The notes under the pieces: generated by a model | The model's input: the letters and a program-made list of their open reading frames with translations, nothing else | Told to the model about the DNA's origin: nothing | Database searches by the model: none | Position numbers and translations under genes: made by a program | From: Solimonas sp036405815 | Lineage (GTDB): Bacteria > Pseudomonadota > Gammaproteobacteria > Nevskiales > Nevskiaceae | Length of the DNA stretch: 64,000 nucleotides | NCBI GenBank assembly: GCA_036405815.1 | Contig: DASWWX010000067.1 | Location: forward strand, 112,803-176,802 | Reading direction: 5' to 3' | Part shown: positions 16,955 through 27,511 of the stretch, piece by piece | How the letters are laid out: each line of letters starts with the position of its first letter | How positions within the stretch are numbered: position 1 is the stretch's first letter

Positions 16955-18112
16955 ATGACCGACAAGCCGGGCTTCGATACGCGCTGCATCCATGCCGGCC
17001 AGGCGCCGGACCCGAGCACCGGCGCGATCATGCCGCCGATCTACGCGACCTCGACCTACGTGCAGTCCTCGCCAGGCGTGCATCAGGGCTACGAGTATTC
17101 ACGTTCGCAGAATCCGACACGCTTCGCCTACGAGCGTTGCGTCGCCGATCTCGAAGGCGGCACGCGCGGCTATGCCTTCGCCTCAGGCCTGGCGGCGACG
17201 GCGACGCTGCTCGACACGCTGGCGCCGGGCGATCACGTCGTGGCGAGCGACGACATGTACGGTGGCAGCTATCGCCTGTTCGCGCGCGTGCGCGAGCAGT
17301 CGGCGGGTCTGCATTTCAGTTACGTCGACATGCGCGACGCGCGTAACGTCGAGGCAGCGATCCGTCCAGAAACCAAGCTGATCTGGGTCGAGACCCCCAG
17401 CAACCCGATGCTCAAGCTCGCCGACCTGCAGGCGATCGGCGACATCGCACGCCGCCACAACGTCATCGCGGTGGCCGACAACACGTTTGCCTCACCGGCG
17501 CTGCAGAATCCGCTGCAGCACGGCTTTCACGCCGTCATGCATTCCGGCACCAAGTACATCAACGGCCACTCCGATGTCGTCAACGGCCTGCTCGTGGTCG
17601 GCGACCATGCGCCACTCGCCGAGCGCCTGACCTTCCTGCAGAACGCCGTCGGTGCCGTGCTCGGACCGTTCGACAGCTTCCTGGCGCTGCGCGGTGTCAA
17701 GACGCTGGGTCTTCGCATGCAGCGCCACTGCGAAAACGCGCTCGAACTCGCCGGCTGGCTGGAGCGGCATCCCAAGGTCGAGCGTGTGCACTACCCCGGC
17801 CTGCCCTCGCACCCGCAGCATGCGCTGGCGCGCCGCCAGATGCCGCGAGGACAAGGCGGCATGATCACCATCGAGCTCAAGGGCGGCCTCGACGAGGCGC
17901 GTCGCTTTCTCGAACGCTGCGAGCTGTTTGCGCTGGCGGAATCGCTCGGCGGCGTCGAAAGCCTGATCGAACACCCGGCGATCATGACGCATGCCAGCGT
18001 GCCCGCTCAGACGCGAGCCGCGCTCGGGATCTCCGACACGCTGTGCCGGCTCTCGGTCGGCATCGAAGATCTGGCCGACCTGCGCGCCGACCTGCAGCGC
18101 GCACTGGGCTAG
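16955..18112 (+). CDS. Cystathionine gamma-lyase (or gamma-synthase) family PLP enzyme
   Basis: Cys/Met-metabolism PLP enzyme, 385 residues. The PLP lysine is Lys200 in MHSGTKYINGHSDVVNG. The N-terminal SQNPTRFAYE and ASGLAAT motifs and SLGGVESLIEHPAIMTH near the C-terminus are family hallmarks. With cystathionine beta-synthase in the same operon, cleavage of cystathionine to cysteine is the most likely reaction. Gamma-synthase activity cannot be excluded by sequence. The start at 16955 lies 4 bases after the HAD gene stop. Confidence 0.88.
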   Translation: MTDKPGFDTRCIHAGQAPDPSTGAIMPPIYATSTYVQSSPGVHQGYEYSRSQNPTRFAYERCVADLEGGTRGYAFASGLAATATLLDTLAPGDHVVASDDMYGGSYRLFARVREQSAGLHFSYVDMRDARNVEAAIRPETKLIWVETPSNPMLKLADLQAIGDIARRHNVIAVADNTFASPALQNPLQHGFHAVMHSGTKYINGHSDVVNGLLVVGDHAPLAERLTFLQNAVGAVLGPFDSFLALRGVKTLGLRMQRHCENALELAGWLERHPKVERVHYPGLPSHPQHALARRQMPRGQGGMITIELKGGLDEARRFLERCELFALAESLGGVESLIEHPAIMTHASVPAQTRAALGISDTLCRLSVGIEDLADLRADLQRALG

Positions 18113-18139
18113 AATCCTCGTCCCCACTCAGGAGCGGCC

Positions 18140-18475
18140 ATGTCGGATCTGGCAAAGAAACGGTGCAAGCCCTGCGAAGGCGGCGTACCCGCCCTCGATC
18201 TCGGCGCCGCGGCCAAGCTCAAGGAAGAGCTCGACCGTCGCTGGAAGCTGATCCGCGACGGCAAGGCGATCGAGGCGACGTTCGAGTTCGACAACTACTG
18301 GCAGACCACGGCCTTCGTCAACGCCGTGGCCTGGATCGCGCACACGACCGACCACCATCCGGACATCGCCTTCGGCTACAAGCAGGCGACCGTGACGTAC
18401 TGGACGCACGCCGTCGACGGCCTGTCGGAAAACGATTTCATCTGCGCCGCACGCATCGACCTGCTGCTGGCCTGA
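18140..18475 (+). CDS. phhB: Pterin-4a-carbinolamine dehydratase
   Basis: Recycles the carbinolamine form of tetrahydrobiopterin made by phenylalanine hydroxylase. The 111-residue protein has the active-site cluster TTDHHPDIAFGYKQATVTYWTH (quoted here in part: DHHPD at about 72-76). The ATG has an AGGAG RBS at 18130-18134. It begins 27 bases after the gamma-lyase gene, probably the last gene of that operon. No phenylalanine hydroxylase gene is in the window. Confidence 0.94.
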   Translation: MSDLAKKRCKPCEGGVPALDLGAAAKLKEELDRRWKLIRDGKAIEATFEFDNYWQTTAFVNAVAWIAHTTDHHPDIAFGYKQATVTYWTHAVDGLSENDFICAARIDLLLA

Positions 18476-18499
18476 CTCCCGCCTGGCACAGCGCGCTGC

Positions 18500-19102
18500 T
18501 CAGACCGGCGTGCGTCCCGACAAGGCGTGCGCCAGCGTGCCGCCATCCACGTATTCGAGCTCGCCGCCCATCGGCACGCCATGGGCGATGCGGGTAACGC
18601 GCAGACCGCGCGTCTTCGCCATCTCCGCGAGGTAGTACGCGGTGGCCTCGCCTTCGACGGTGGGGTTGGTGGCGATGATCAGTTCCTGAACGGCGCCGCC
18701 ATCGAGCTGCTGCCCCAACTGCGGCAAACCCAGCTCGTCCGGGCCGACGCCATCGAGCGGCGACAGGCGTCCCATCAGAACGAAGTAGCGGCCACGATAT
18801 GGCGTGCCGTGCTCGATCGCCATCAGGTCGGCCGGCCCTTCAACCACGCAAAGCTGACCGGTGGTGACACGCTGCGGCGTGCAGTAGCGGCAATTCTCGT
18901 CTTCGCAGAACATGCGGCAGGTGGCGCAACGCCCAATCCCGGACAGGGCCTCGCCCAGCGCGCGCGATAGGTGTTCGGCGCCGTCGCGATCGCGATCGAG
19001 CAGGTGGAAAGCCATGCGCTGCGCCGACTTCGGGCCGACGCCGGGCAAGCGACGCAGGGCTTCGATCAGGCGGGTTAGACGCGGGCTGTAGAGACTGGTC
19101 AC
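18500..19102 (-). CDS. recR: RecR, recombination mediator
   Basis: Works with RecO/RecF to load RecA at gaps. The GTG start at 19102 gives 200 residues, the usual length; the longer frame upstream runs through the PhoD-gene terminator and is not credible. Motifs include the helix-hairpin-helix LIEALRRLPGVGPKSAQRMAFHLL (in part), a four-cysteine zinc finger (C-x2-C ... C-x2-C, about 57-72) and a Toprim domain (about 80-175). It is not next to dnaX/ybaB, its common partners. Confidence 0.95.
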   Translation of the reverse strand: MTSLYSPRLTRLIEALRRLPGVGPKSAQRMAFHLLDRDRDGAEHLSRALGEALSGIGRCATCRMFCEDENCRYCTPQRVTTGQLCVVEGPADLMAIEHGTPYRGRYFVLMGRLSPLDGVGPDELGLPQLGQQLDGGAVQELIIATNPTVEGEATAYYLAEMAKTRGLRVTRIAHGVPMGGELEYVDGGTLAHALSGRTPV

Positions 19103-19111
19103 GGTCGGCAG

Positions 19112-19150
19112 ACAAAAAACGAAAAAGGCCCGGTCTGACGACCGGGCCCG
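19112..19150 (-). terminator. Rho-independent terminator downstream of the PhoD-type gene
   Basis: The stem GGCCCGGTC/GACCGGGCC (19127-19135 with 19140-19148) has a four-base loop. On the minus strand it is followed by a U5 run, then a second U-rich stretch. It follows the phosphatase gene that ends at 19173 and lies just upstream of recR. Confidence 0.85.
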
Positions 19151-19172
19151 CATAGGATAACGGCTGCGCGCC

Positions 19173-20879
19173 TCAGGGCGCCGGCAGCGGTACGCTAGCC
19201 GGCGGTTGCGTTGCGCCCTCACCCGCCGTCAGATGCCGCGCGCCATCCCGTACCTGCCAGGATGCCCCCAAGCTTTCGGTGCCGCCGGATTCCGCAATCG
19301 TGCTGACGTACCACCACTCGCCTTGCGTGCGCTCCGGCGTGATGTCCAGCACCATGTAGCCCTGCTGCGCGAGATCCACGTACTTCATGTGCGGGTTGAG
19401 CAGGCGCAGCAGCGGCGTCAGCGGATTGAGCTGATCCAGCCCCGGCGAGGTGACCGAGGTGCAGACGAATTCCACGCCCAGCGAGCCGGATCCGAGAAGC
19501 GGGTTATAGACCAGCGGATTGGCCGGATCGCGCGACAGATCCATCGCCCACGATGTGTGGATGTCGCCGGTCAGCACGACGGCATTATCGATGTTCAGGG
19601 TTTCCAGTAGGTCGAAGACGCGTGCGCGCTCGGCACGATAACCGTCCCACTGATCAGCATTGATGATCAGGCCACCCGTGCTGACCACGGGTAAGCCTTC
19701 GAGCAAGGCCTGCAGCTGCTCGACCGGCAGGCCGGTGAGCACCGACAGTTCCGGCAAGCTGGGAATGCGCAGCTGACCGAACATGATCTGCTGGCCCAAG
19801 AACTTCCAGCGCGCACCGGTACTGCCGAGCTGCGCCTGCAAGTAGGCGAACTGCGGTGCGCCGAGCAGCGAGCGGTCGGCGTCGTTGATCGAACCGGCAT
19901 CGACCAGGCTGGCCTGCAGATCGCGGCCGATCAGGCGCGTGTCGAGCATGACGAAATCCGCAAGATCGCCATAGCGGAAGCTGCGGTAGATGCGCTCCAG
20001 ATTCGATGCATCCGGCGCTCGGATCGGCAGCCACTCGTGATACACGGCGACGGCGTCGGCCTTGCGCTGCGCCCACAAGCCCTCCACGCCTTCGGTGTGA
20101 TTGTTGGCGCCGTCGCGCCAGGAGTTGTCGGCGGTCTCGTGGTCGTCCCAGATGGCGATCATCGGAAACTGGCGGTGCAGCTCCTGAAGGTCGGCGTCGC
20201 GGCGGTACTGGGCATGGCGCTGACGGTAATCCGCCTTGGTCAGAATCTCGTGATCCGGCTCGTAGGCGCGCACGCTGCCGTACTCGCCGGTGCCGTACTC
20301 ATAGATGTAGTCGCCCAGATGCAGGATCACATCCAGATCGCTGCGCTCGGCCAGACGGCGGTATGCGTTGAAGTAGCCGTGCGCAAGGCTGGAACACGAC
20401 ACGACACCGACGCGCAGGCGCTCCAGCGCGCCCTGCGGTGCGGTGCGCGTACGACCGATCGGCGAGTGCGCATCGCCGGCGTTGAAGCGGTAGTAGTACG
20501 TCGTGCCCGGCAACAGGCCATCGGCATCGACCTTGGCGGTGTAGTCCCCTGCCTCGCTGGCCAGAACGACCCCGCTGCGCACAATGGATTGCAATGCGGG
20601 ATCGGTCGCCACGACCCAGTCCAACGTGGTGGGCGCGTTGGCACCGCTGACCCGCGTCCACAGGATCACGCGGTCCGGCAGCGGGTCGCCGCTGGCGACC
20701 CCGTGCTCGAACCGCAGATTGGCACCGCCGCCCGAACCGCCGGCCCGCGAGGAGTCGCCGCAGGCGGTCAACGCCGGCAGCGCACCCAGAACCGCCGCAC
20801 CGGCACCGGCTCGCTTGAGGAAGTCGCGACGGCTCAAGCCTTTTTGGCGGCGCAGGGAACGACGACGGGGACCGGACAT
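19173..20879 (-). CDS. PhoD-like alkaline phosphatase/phosphodiesterase, Tat-exported
   Basis: 568-residue secreted metallophosphoesterase. The N-terminus has a twin-arginine signal: SRRDFLKRAG (about residues 16-25), a hydrophobic core and LTACGDSS, a possible lipoprotein cleavage site. An N-terminal Ig-like PhoD_N domain (about 55-150) includes FEHGVASGDPLPDRVILWTR. The catalytic domain has VVSCSS, LHLGDYIYEYG, AIWDDHETADN and LTGDIHTSW, all metal-ligand motifs of PhoD. It scavenges phosphate from esters or acts on phosphodiesters. Only a single Pho-box-like half site is visible upstream, so Pho control is unproven. Confidence 0.93.
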   Translation of the reverse strand: MSGPRRRSLRRQKGLSRRDFLKRAGAGAAVLGALPALTACGDSSRAGGSGGGANLRFEHGVASGDPLPDRVILWTRVSGANAPTTLDWVVATDPALQSIVRSGVVLASEAGDYTAKVDADGLLPGTTYYYRFNAGDAHSPIGRTRTAPQGALERLRVGVVSCSSLAHGYFNAYRRLAERSDLDVILHLGDYIYEYGTGEYGSVRAYEPDHEILTKADYRQRHAQYRRDADLQELHRQFPMIAIWDDHETADNSWRDGANNHTEGVEGLWAQRKADAVAVYHEWLPIRAPDASNLERIYRSFRYGDLADFVMLDTRLIGRDLQASLVDAGSINDADRSLLGAPQFAYLQAQLGSTGARWKFLGQQIMFGQLRIPSLPELSVLTGLPVEQLQALLEGLPVVSTGGLIINADQWDGYRAERARVFDLLETLNIDNAVVLTGDIHTSWAMDLSRDPANPLVYNPLLGSGSLGVEFVCTSVTSPGLDQLNPLTPLLRLLNPHMKYVDLAQQGYMVLDITPERTQGEWWYVSTIAESGGTESLGASWQVRDGARHLTAGEGATQPPASVPLPAP

Positions 20880-21026
20880 GGTGTGCGACCTCGACTGGTA
20901 AACCGGGGAGAACGGGATTGCGGCAAGTGTAGGACAGCCGCGTTGCGCTCGCGTGACGGCTTCCGTCGCGTCTCGACCCAGGGGTCCCGATCGCTGTCAT
21001 TTCGCAGCGAGTACCCGCAACAGCCT

Positions 21027-21851
21027 TTAGAACGTCTGCTTGCGCAGGTTCTTTTCCTGCATCGCCAGCGTTGCAATTTCCTCGATCGACATGCTGGCGG
21101 AGTTGATGTGCGGGATGTTGTAGCGGCGATAGAGCTGCTCGGCCTGCCGCAGTTCGTAGGCACATTGCGCCAGCGACGCATACTTGGAGCCCGGCCGGCG
21201 CTCGGTGCGGACCTGCGACAGGCGTTCGGGATCGGAGGTCAGCCCGAAGCACCGATCCTCGAGCCCCTTGAGCGCCGACGGCAGACGCTGGGCTTCGAGT
21301 TCCTCCTCGGTCAGCGGCACGTTGGTCGCGTACAGGCCGTGCTGCAGGGCCAAGTACAGGCTCGTGGGCGTCTTGCCGCAGCGCGAGGGCGCGATCAGCA
21401 CGATGTCGGCCCGCGTCAGGTCGCGGGTCGAGGCGCCATCGTCGTGTTCCATCGCGAAATTCATCGCGTCGATACGTGCCCGGTAGCGGTTCGGATCGGC
21501 CAAGCCATGGGCGCGGCCCTGGGCATGGGTGGACTTGAATGCCAGTTCGCCCTCCATGGCATGCACGAACTGGTCAAAAAGGTCGAGGAACAAGCCGTCG
21601 GCCCCGCGTAAAATGGCCCGGACCTCGTCGTTGACCGTGGTGCTGAACACCAAGGGTCGCAAGCCGCTGTCGCGGGCGACGAAGTTGATGTAGTCGAGCG
21701 TGCTGCGTGCCTTCTCGACCGTGTTGATGAACGGCAGGGTGGTCTTGGTGAAGGCCAGACCCTCGAACTGCGTCAACAGGGTGTTGCCCAGGGTTTCGGC
21801 CGTGATGCCGGTGCCATCGGAAACGAAGAAGACGGTGCGGGGCGTGCTCAT
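21027..21851 (-). CDS. ppsR: PpsR, phosphoenolpyruvate synthase regulatory protein
   Basis: Bifunctional ADP-dependent kinase and pyrophosphorylase that switches PEP synthase off and on by phosphorylating a conserved threonine. The protein has 274 residues, with the DUF299 signature VFFVSDGTGITAETLGNTLL at the N-terminus and a P-loop-like IAPSRCGKTPTSLYLA (about 143-158). The ATG at 21851 (MSTPRTVFF) is chosen over an earlier in-frame start. It is divergent from ppsA across 71 bases, the usual arrangement. Confidence 0.95.
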   Translation of the reverse strand: MSTPRTVFFVSDGTGITAETLGNTLLTQFEGLAFTKTTLPFINTVEKARSTLDYINFVARDSGLRPLVFSTTVNDEVRAILRGADGLFLDLFDQFVHAMEGELAFKSTHAQGRAHGLADPNRYRARIDAMNFAMEHDDGASTRDLTRADIVLIAPSRCGKTPTSLYLALQHGLYATNVPLTEEELEAQRLPSALKGLEDRCFGLTSDPERLSQVRTERRPGSKYASLAQCAYELRQAEQLYRRYNIPHINSASMSIEEIATLAMQEKNLRKQTF

Positions 21852-21922
21852 GTCTTCAACATCGCATGCCCCGCAGACGCGCCGCAAGGACACGCCACGG
21901 GGCCCAACCGGCTGGGAGCCGC

Positions 21923-24294
<2,372 letters not shown>

Positions 24295-24298
<4 letters not shown>

Positions 24299-24930
24299 TC
24301 CGCCGCAGCCTGTGGGCGTTCGCGCTGTCTGCGTTCTGCGTCGCAGCCCAAGGCCGTGATCGTCCCGGGGAGTTCGATTACTGGCTGCTCGCACTGTCCT
24401 GGTCGCCACAGTACTGCGCCAATCAGGGTGCCGACCCGCAGTGCGTTTATCCGCATAACTTCGTCGTGCACGGCCTGTGGCCGCAGTACGAGCGCGGCTT
24501 CCCGGATTTCTGTCAGCGCACCGATCCGGTCCCGCGCGATCTGGTGACGCGCCTGCTGCCGTTGATGCCGTCCGAGAACCTGATCCAGCACCAGTGGCGC
24601 AAGCACGGCAGCTGCAGCGGCCTGGACGTCAAGGAGTACGCTCTGCAAGTCGAGCGCGCGCGTCGCAGCATCGTGGTGCCGCCCGCCTACAGCAACCCGG
24701 AAACCCATCTGCGCACCAGCGTGCGCGAGATCGAAGCCACGTTCATCGCCGAGAATCCGCAGCTGTCGGCCGAGAGCCTGGCCGTGCAATGCAGCGGCCG
24801 CTGGCTGCGCGAGGTGCGGGTCTGCCTGGACATTGAGTTTCAGCCGCGCGCCTGCGGCCGCGATGTCGATGATCGTTGCGGGGCCGACGTGATGATGCGA
24901 CCCAATCGCAAACCGCGCGCAGCGCCCTGA
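24295..24930 (+). CDS. RNase T2-family secreted ribonuclease
   Basis: 211-residue protein with a signal peptide (about 1-20) and both family motifs: CAS1 VVHGLWPQY (His59) and CAS2 HQWRKHGSC (His99, Lys103, His104). Cysteines are spaced as expected for disulfides. In the canonical CAS2 motif the residue after the first His is Glu; here it is Gln100. The protein would cleave RNA in the periplasm or outside. Its ATG lies inside the ppsA stop (ATGA), so it depends on ppsA translation, which is an unusual partner. Confidence 0.88.
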
Positions 24931-25038
24931 AGCCGGGGAAAGCCGAAGCTGCCTGCCGATCCTGGCACCGTGCCTGGCGGCGTCAGAGCCTTGCGCCAGC
25001 CGCCGCCGATATCTTGCAAATCACGCTGCAAAGAACGC

Positions 25039-25066
25039 TTCCCTCGCGCGCACGATTGGGTATAAT
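25039..25066 (+). promoter_or_regulatory. Promoter of the tRNA-Ala/tRNA-Glu unit
   Basis: A perfect -10 TATAAT (25061-25066) with a weak -35 TTCCCT sixteen bases upstream. The GC-rich discriminator that follows (GCGCGCCCC) is typical of stringently controlled stable-RNA promoters. The tRNA starts 18 bases after the -10 box. Confidence 0.65.
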
Positions 25067-25084
25067 GCGCGCCCCTAGCGTCGT

Positions 25085-25160
<76 letters not shown>

Positions 25161-25172
25161 AAGTTTTCCGTT

Positions 25173-25248
25173 GTTCCCATCGTCTAGAGGCCTAGGACAC
25201 GTCCCTTTCACGGATGTAACCGGGGTTCGAATCCCCGTGGGAACGCCA
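25173..25248 (+). tRNA. tRNA-Glu (anticodon TTC)
   Basis: 76 bases with encoded CCA. It begins GTTCCCATCGTCTAGAGG and has the anticodon loop CTTTCAC in a CGTCC/GGATG stem and the T arm CGGGGTTCGAATCCCCG. It is co-transcribed with tRNA-Ala and followed by a terminator. Confidence 0.97.
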
Positions 25249-25259
25249 GCTTTGCAGAA

Positions 25260-25280
25260 CCCGCCGCCCGGCGGGTTTTT
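25260..25280 (+). terminator. Terminator of the tRNA-Ala/tRNA-Glu unit
   Basis: The stem CCCGCC/GGCGGG (25260-25265 with 25270-25275) has a four-base loop and is followed by TTTTT on the plus strand, 12 bases after the tRNA-Glu CCA end. Confidence 0.88.
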
Positions 25281-25349
25281 GTTTGGGCGTCTGTCGATGC
25301 GAGCGAGTAGCTCTTGCATCCGGATAGCCGCATCTCCCGCCGCACCGCC

Positions 25350-25382
25350 AGAAACGAAACAGCCCCGCCGAAGCGGGGCTGT
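25350..25382 (-). terminator. Terminator downstream of clpX
   Basis: A ten-base perfect stem ACAGCCCCGC/GCGGGGCTGT (25359-25368 with 25373-25382) with loop CGAA. On the minus strand it is followed by GTTTCGTTTC, a broken U tract. It lies 20 bases after the clpX stop. Confidence 0.75.
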
Positions 25383-25401
25383 GATCGCTACTGCAGTGGG
25401 A

Positions 25402-26682
25402 TCAGGCGGCGGAGCTTTGCGCCTCGCGCTTGGCATCGCTGTTCTCGTAGACGATGAAGGGCTTGACCTCACCCTTGACCACCGCCTCGTCGACAACGAC
25501 CTTGCTGACATTGTTCAGCGACGGCAGGTCGTACATTACGTCGAGCAGCATGTTCTCGAGGATCGTACGCAGGCCACGAGCGCCGGTCTTGCGTTCCTTG
25601 GCCTTGCGCGCGATGGCACGTAGCGCGTCCTCACGGAATTCCAGCTGCACGCCTTCCATGCTGAACAGCTTGCCGTACTGCTTGACCAGCGCGTTCTTTG
25701 GCTCGCGCAGGATCGACATCAAGGCTTCTTCGTCCAGCTCTTCGAGCACCGCCGCCACCGGCAGACGGCCGATGAACTCCGGAATCATGCCGAAGCGGAT
25801 CAGGTCGTCCGGCTCCACCCGCGAGAACAGCTGATTGATATGGCGGCTGTCCTTCTCAGACTTAACCTCGGCCGAGAAACCGATGCCGGTTTTCTCGGAG
25901 CGCTGCTGGATCACCTTGTCCAGGCCCGCGAATGCGCCACCGCAGATGAACAGGATGCTGGCCGTGTTGACCTGCAGGAACTCCTGCTGCGGATGCTTGC
26001 GCCCACCCTGGGGCGGGACGCTGGCGATCGTGCCTTCGATCAGCTTCAGCAGCGCTTGCTGCACGCCTTCGCCGGACACGTCGCGCGTGATGCTCGGGTT
26101 CTCGGACTTGCGCGAGATTTTGTCGATCTCATCGATGTAAACGATGCCGCGCTGCGCCTTCTCGACATCGTAATCGCACTTCTGCAGCAGGCGCGCGATG
26201 ATGTTTTCAACATCCTCGCCCACGTAACCGGCTTCGGTCAGCGTAGTGGCGTCGGCGATCGCGAACGGCACATCCAGCAGGCGCGCCAGCGTCTCGGCCA
26301 ACAGCGTCTTGCCCGAACCCGTGGGGCCGATCAGCAGGATGTTGGACTTGGAAATCTCGATGCCGTCGGCCGAACCCTTCACCGACAGGCGCTTGTAATG
26401 GTTGTAGACCGCGACCGACAGGATCTTCTTGGCCTGATCCTGGCCGATCACGTATTCGTCGAGCACCGCACGGATTTCCTGCGGCTTGGGCAGGCCTTTC
26501 GTGGTCGGCTTGGCGTGCACTTCCTCGCGGATGATGTCGTTGCACAGGTCGACGCACTCGTCGCAGATGTACACCGACGGGCCCGCGATCAGCTTGCGGA
26601 CCTCGTGCTCGCTTTTGCCGCAGAAGGAGCAATACAGCACCCGACCGCTGTGGGAACCGCCGCTCCGCGTCTCATTACTCAT
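25402..26682 (-). CDS. clpX: ClpX, ATPase subunit of ClpXP protease
   Basis: AAA+ unfoldase that feeds substrates to ClpP. It has 426 residues. The N-terminal zinc-binding domain has Cys-x2-Cys (CSFCGKSE) and CDEC. Walker A is GPTGSGKT (near 122), and the Walker B and sensor motifs follow. The RYGMIPEFIGR-type loop is FGMIPEFIGRLP, and the IGF loop that docks on ClpP is IGFSAEV. The ATG has a GAGGAA RBS. It lies 108 bases downstream of clpP; lon does not follow. Confidence 0.98.
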   Translation of the reverse strand: MSNETRSGGSHSGRVLYCSFCGKSEHEVRKLIAGPSVYICDECVDLCNDIIREEVHAKPTTKGLPKPQEIRAVLDEYVIGQDQAKKILSVAVYNHYKRLSVKGSADGIEISKSNILLIGPTGSGKTLLAETLARLLDVPFAIADATTLTEAGYVGEDVENIIARLLQKCDYDVEKAQRGIVYIDEIDKISRKSENPSITRDVSGEGVQQALLKLIEGTIASVPPQGGRKHPQQEFLQVNTASILFICGGAFAGLDKVIQQRSEKTGIGFSAEVKSEKDSRHINQLFSRVEPDDLIRFGMIPEFIGRLPVAAVLEELDEEALMSILREPKNALVKQYGKLFSMEGVQLEFREDALRAIARKAKERKTGARGLRTILENMLLDVMYDLPSLNNVSKVVVDEAVVKGEVKPFIVYENSDAKREAQSSAA

Positions 26683-26790
26683 CTGTGTTCCTCAAACCGG
26701 ACGCGAGGAGAGCGCCCGGAGACACTTGCTGTATAGCACAGCGTCACTTTTCTGCAAAACCTGAATGCCTGCGAGGACTTGCGGTCACCC

Positions 26791-27411
26791 TCAGGCGACG
26801 GCCGGCACACGCTGCGTGAGGATTTGGTCGATCAGACCATATTCCTTGGCCTGCTCGGCATTCATGAAGTAGTCGCGCTCGACGTCGCGCTCGATCTTGT
26901 CCAGCGGTTGTCCGGTGTGATCGGCCATCAGCTTGTTCAGCTTCTCGCGGAGATACAGGATCTCGCGCGCCTGGATCTCGATGTCCGATGCCTGCCCCTG
27001 CGCGCCGCCGGAGGGCTGGTGAATCATCATGCGCGCGTTGGGCAGCGCGAAGCGCTTGCCCTTGGTGCCGGCCGACAGCAGGAACGCACCCATGCTGGCC
27101 GCCTGCCCGATGCACATCGTCGCCACGTCCGGCTTGATGAACTTCATCGTGTCGTAGATCGACAGCCCCGAGGTGATCACGCCGCCGGGCGAGTTGATGT
27201 ACAGGTGGATGTCCTTGTCCGGATTCTCCGATTCCAGGAACAGCAGCTGCGCGACCACGAGGTTCGCCATGTGGTCTTCGACCGGTCCGACGATGAAGAT
27301 CACCCGCTCCTTCAGCAGTCGCGAGTAGATGTCGAAGGCCCGCTCACCGCGCGCGGTCTGCTCGACCACCATCGGAACCAGATGCTGTGCGCGGGTGAGG
27401 ATGTCGCTCAT
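26791..27411 (-). CDS. clpP: ClpP, proteolytic subunit
   Basis: Serine protease that forms the double heptameric ring of ClpXP. It has 206 residues with catalytic Ser106 (GQAASMGAFLL) and His131 (MMIHQPSGG) plus a downstream aspartate. The N-terminal MSDILTRAQHLVPMVVEQT is a short propeptide-like segment. Order tig-clpP-clpX on the minus strand is standard. Confidence 0.98.
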   Translation of the reverse strand: MSDILTRAQHLVPMVVEQTARGERAFDIYSRLLKERVIFIVGPVEDHMANLVVAQLLFLESENPDKDIHLYINSPGGVITSGLSIYDTMKFIKPDVATMCIGQAASMGAFLLSAGTKGKRFALPNARMMIHQPSGGAQGQASDIEIQAREILYLREKLNKLMADHTGQPLDKIERDVERDYFMNAEQAKEYGLIDQILTQRVPAVA

Positions 27412-27477
27412 GGGTCGCTGTCCTGAAGGCGTCGCCAGAAAGCCGGCGGCGAGGTGGCTATCGAAGGGTTCGGCTCT

Positions 27478-27505
27478 GGCCCGTCGCGCGACAGCGCGAC
27501 GGGCC
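27478..27505. other. Strong hairpin between tig and clpP
   Basis: A twelve-base perfect stem, GGCCCGTCGCGC paired with GCGCGACGGGCC, with loop GACA, starts 7 bases after the tig stop. Neither side has a T tract, so it is not a clear terminator. It could lower readthrough from tig to clpP or protect the tig 3' end. Confidence 0.6.
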
Positions 27506-27511
27506 CAGGGA

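Noticed and set aside
20994..21000. Possible Pho box (CTGTCAT) upstream of the PhoD-type gene
   Set aside because: Only one half-site matches; the second half 4 bases away agrees at 3 of 7 positions, and the orientation is opposite to the gene.
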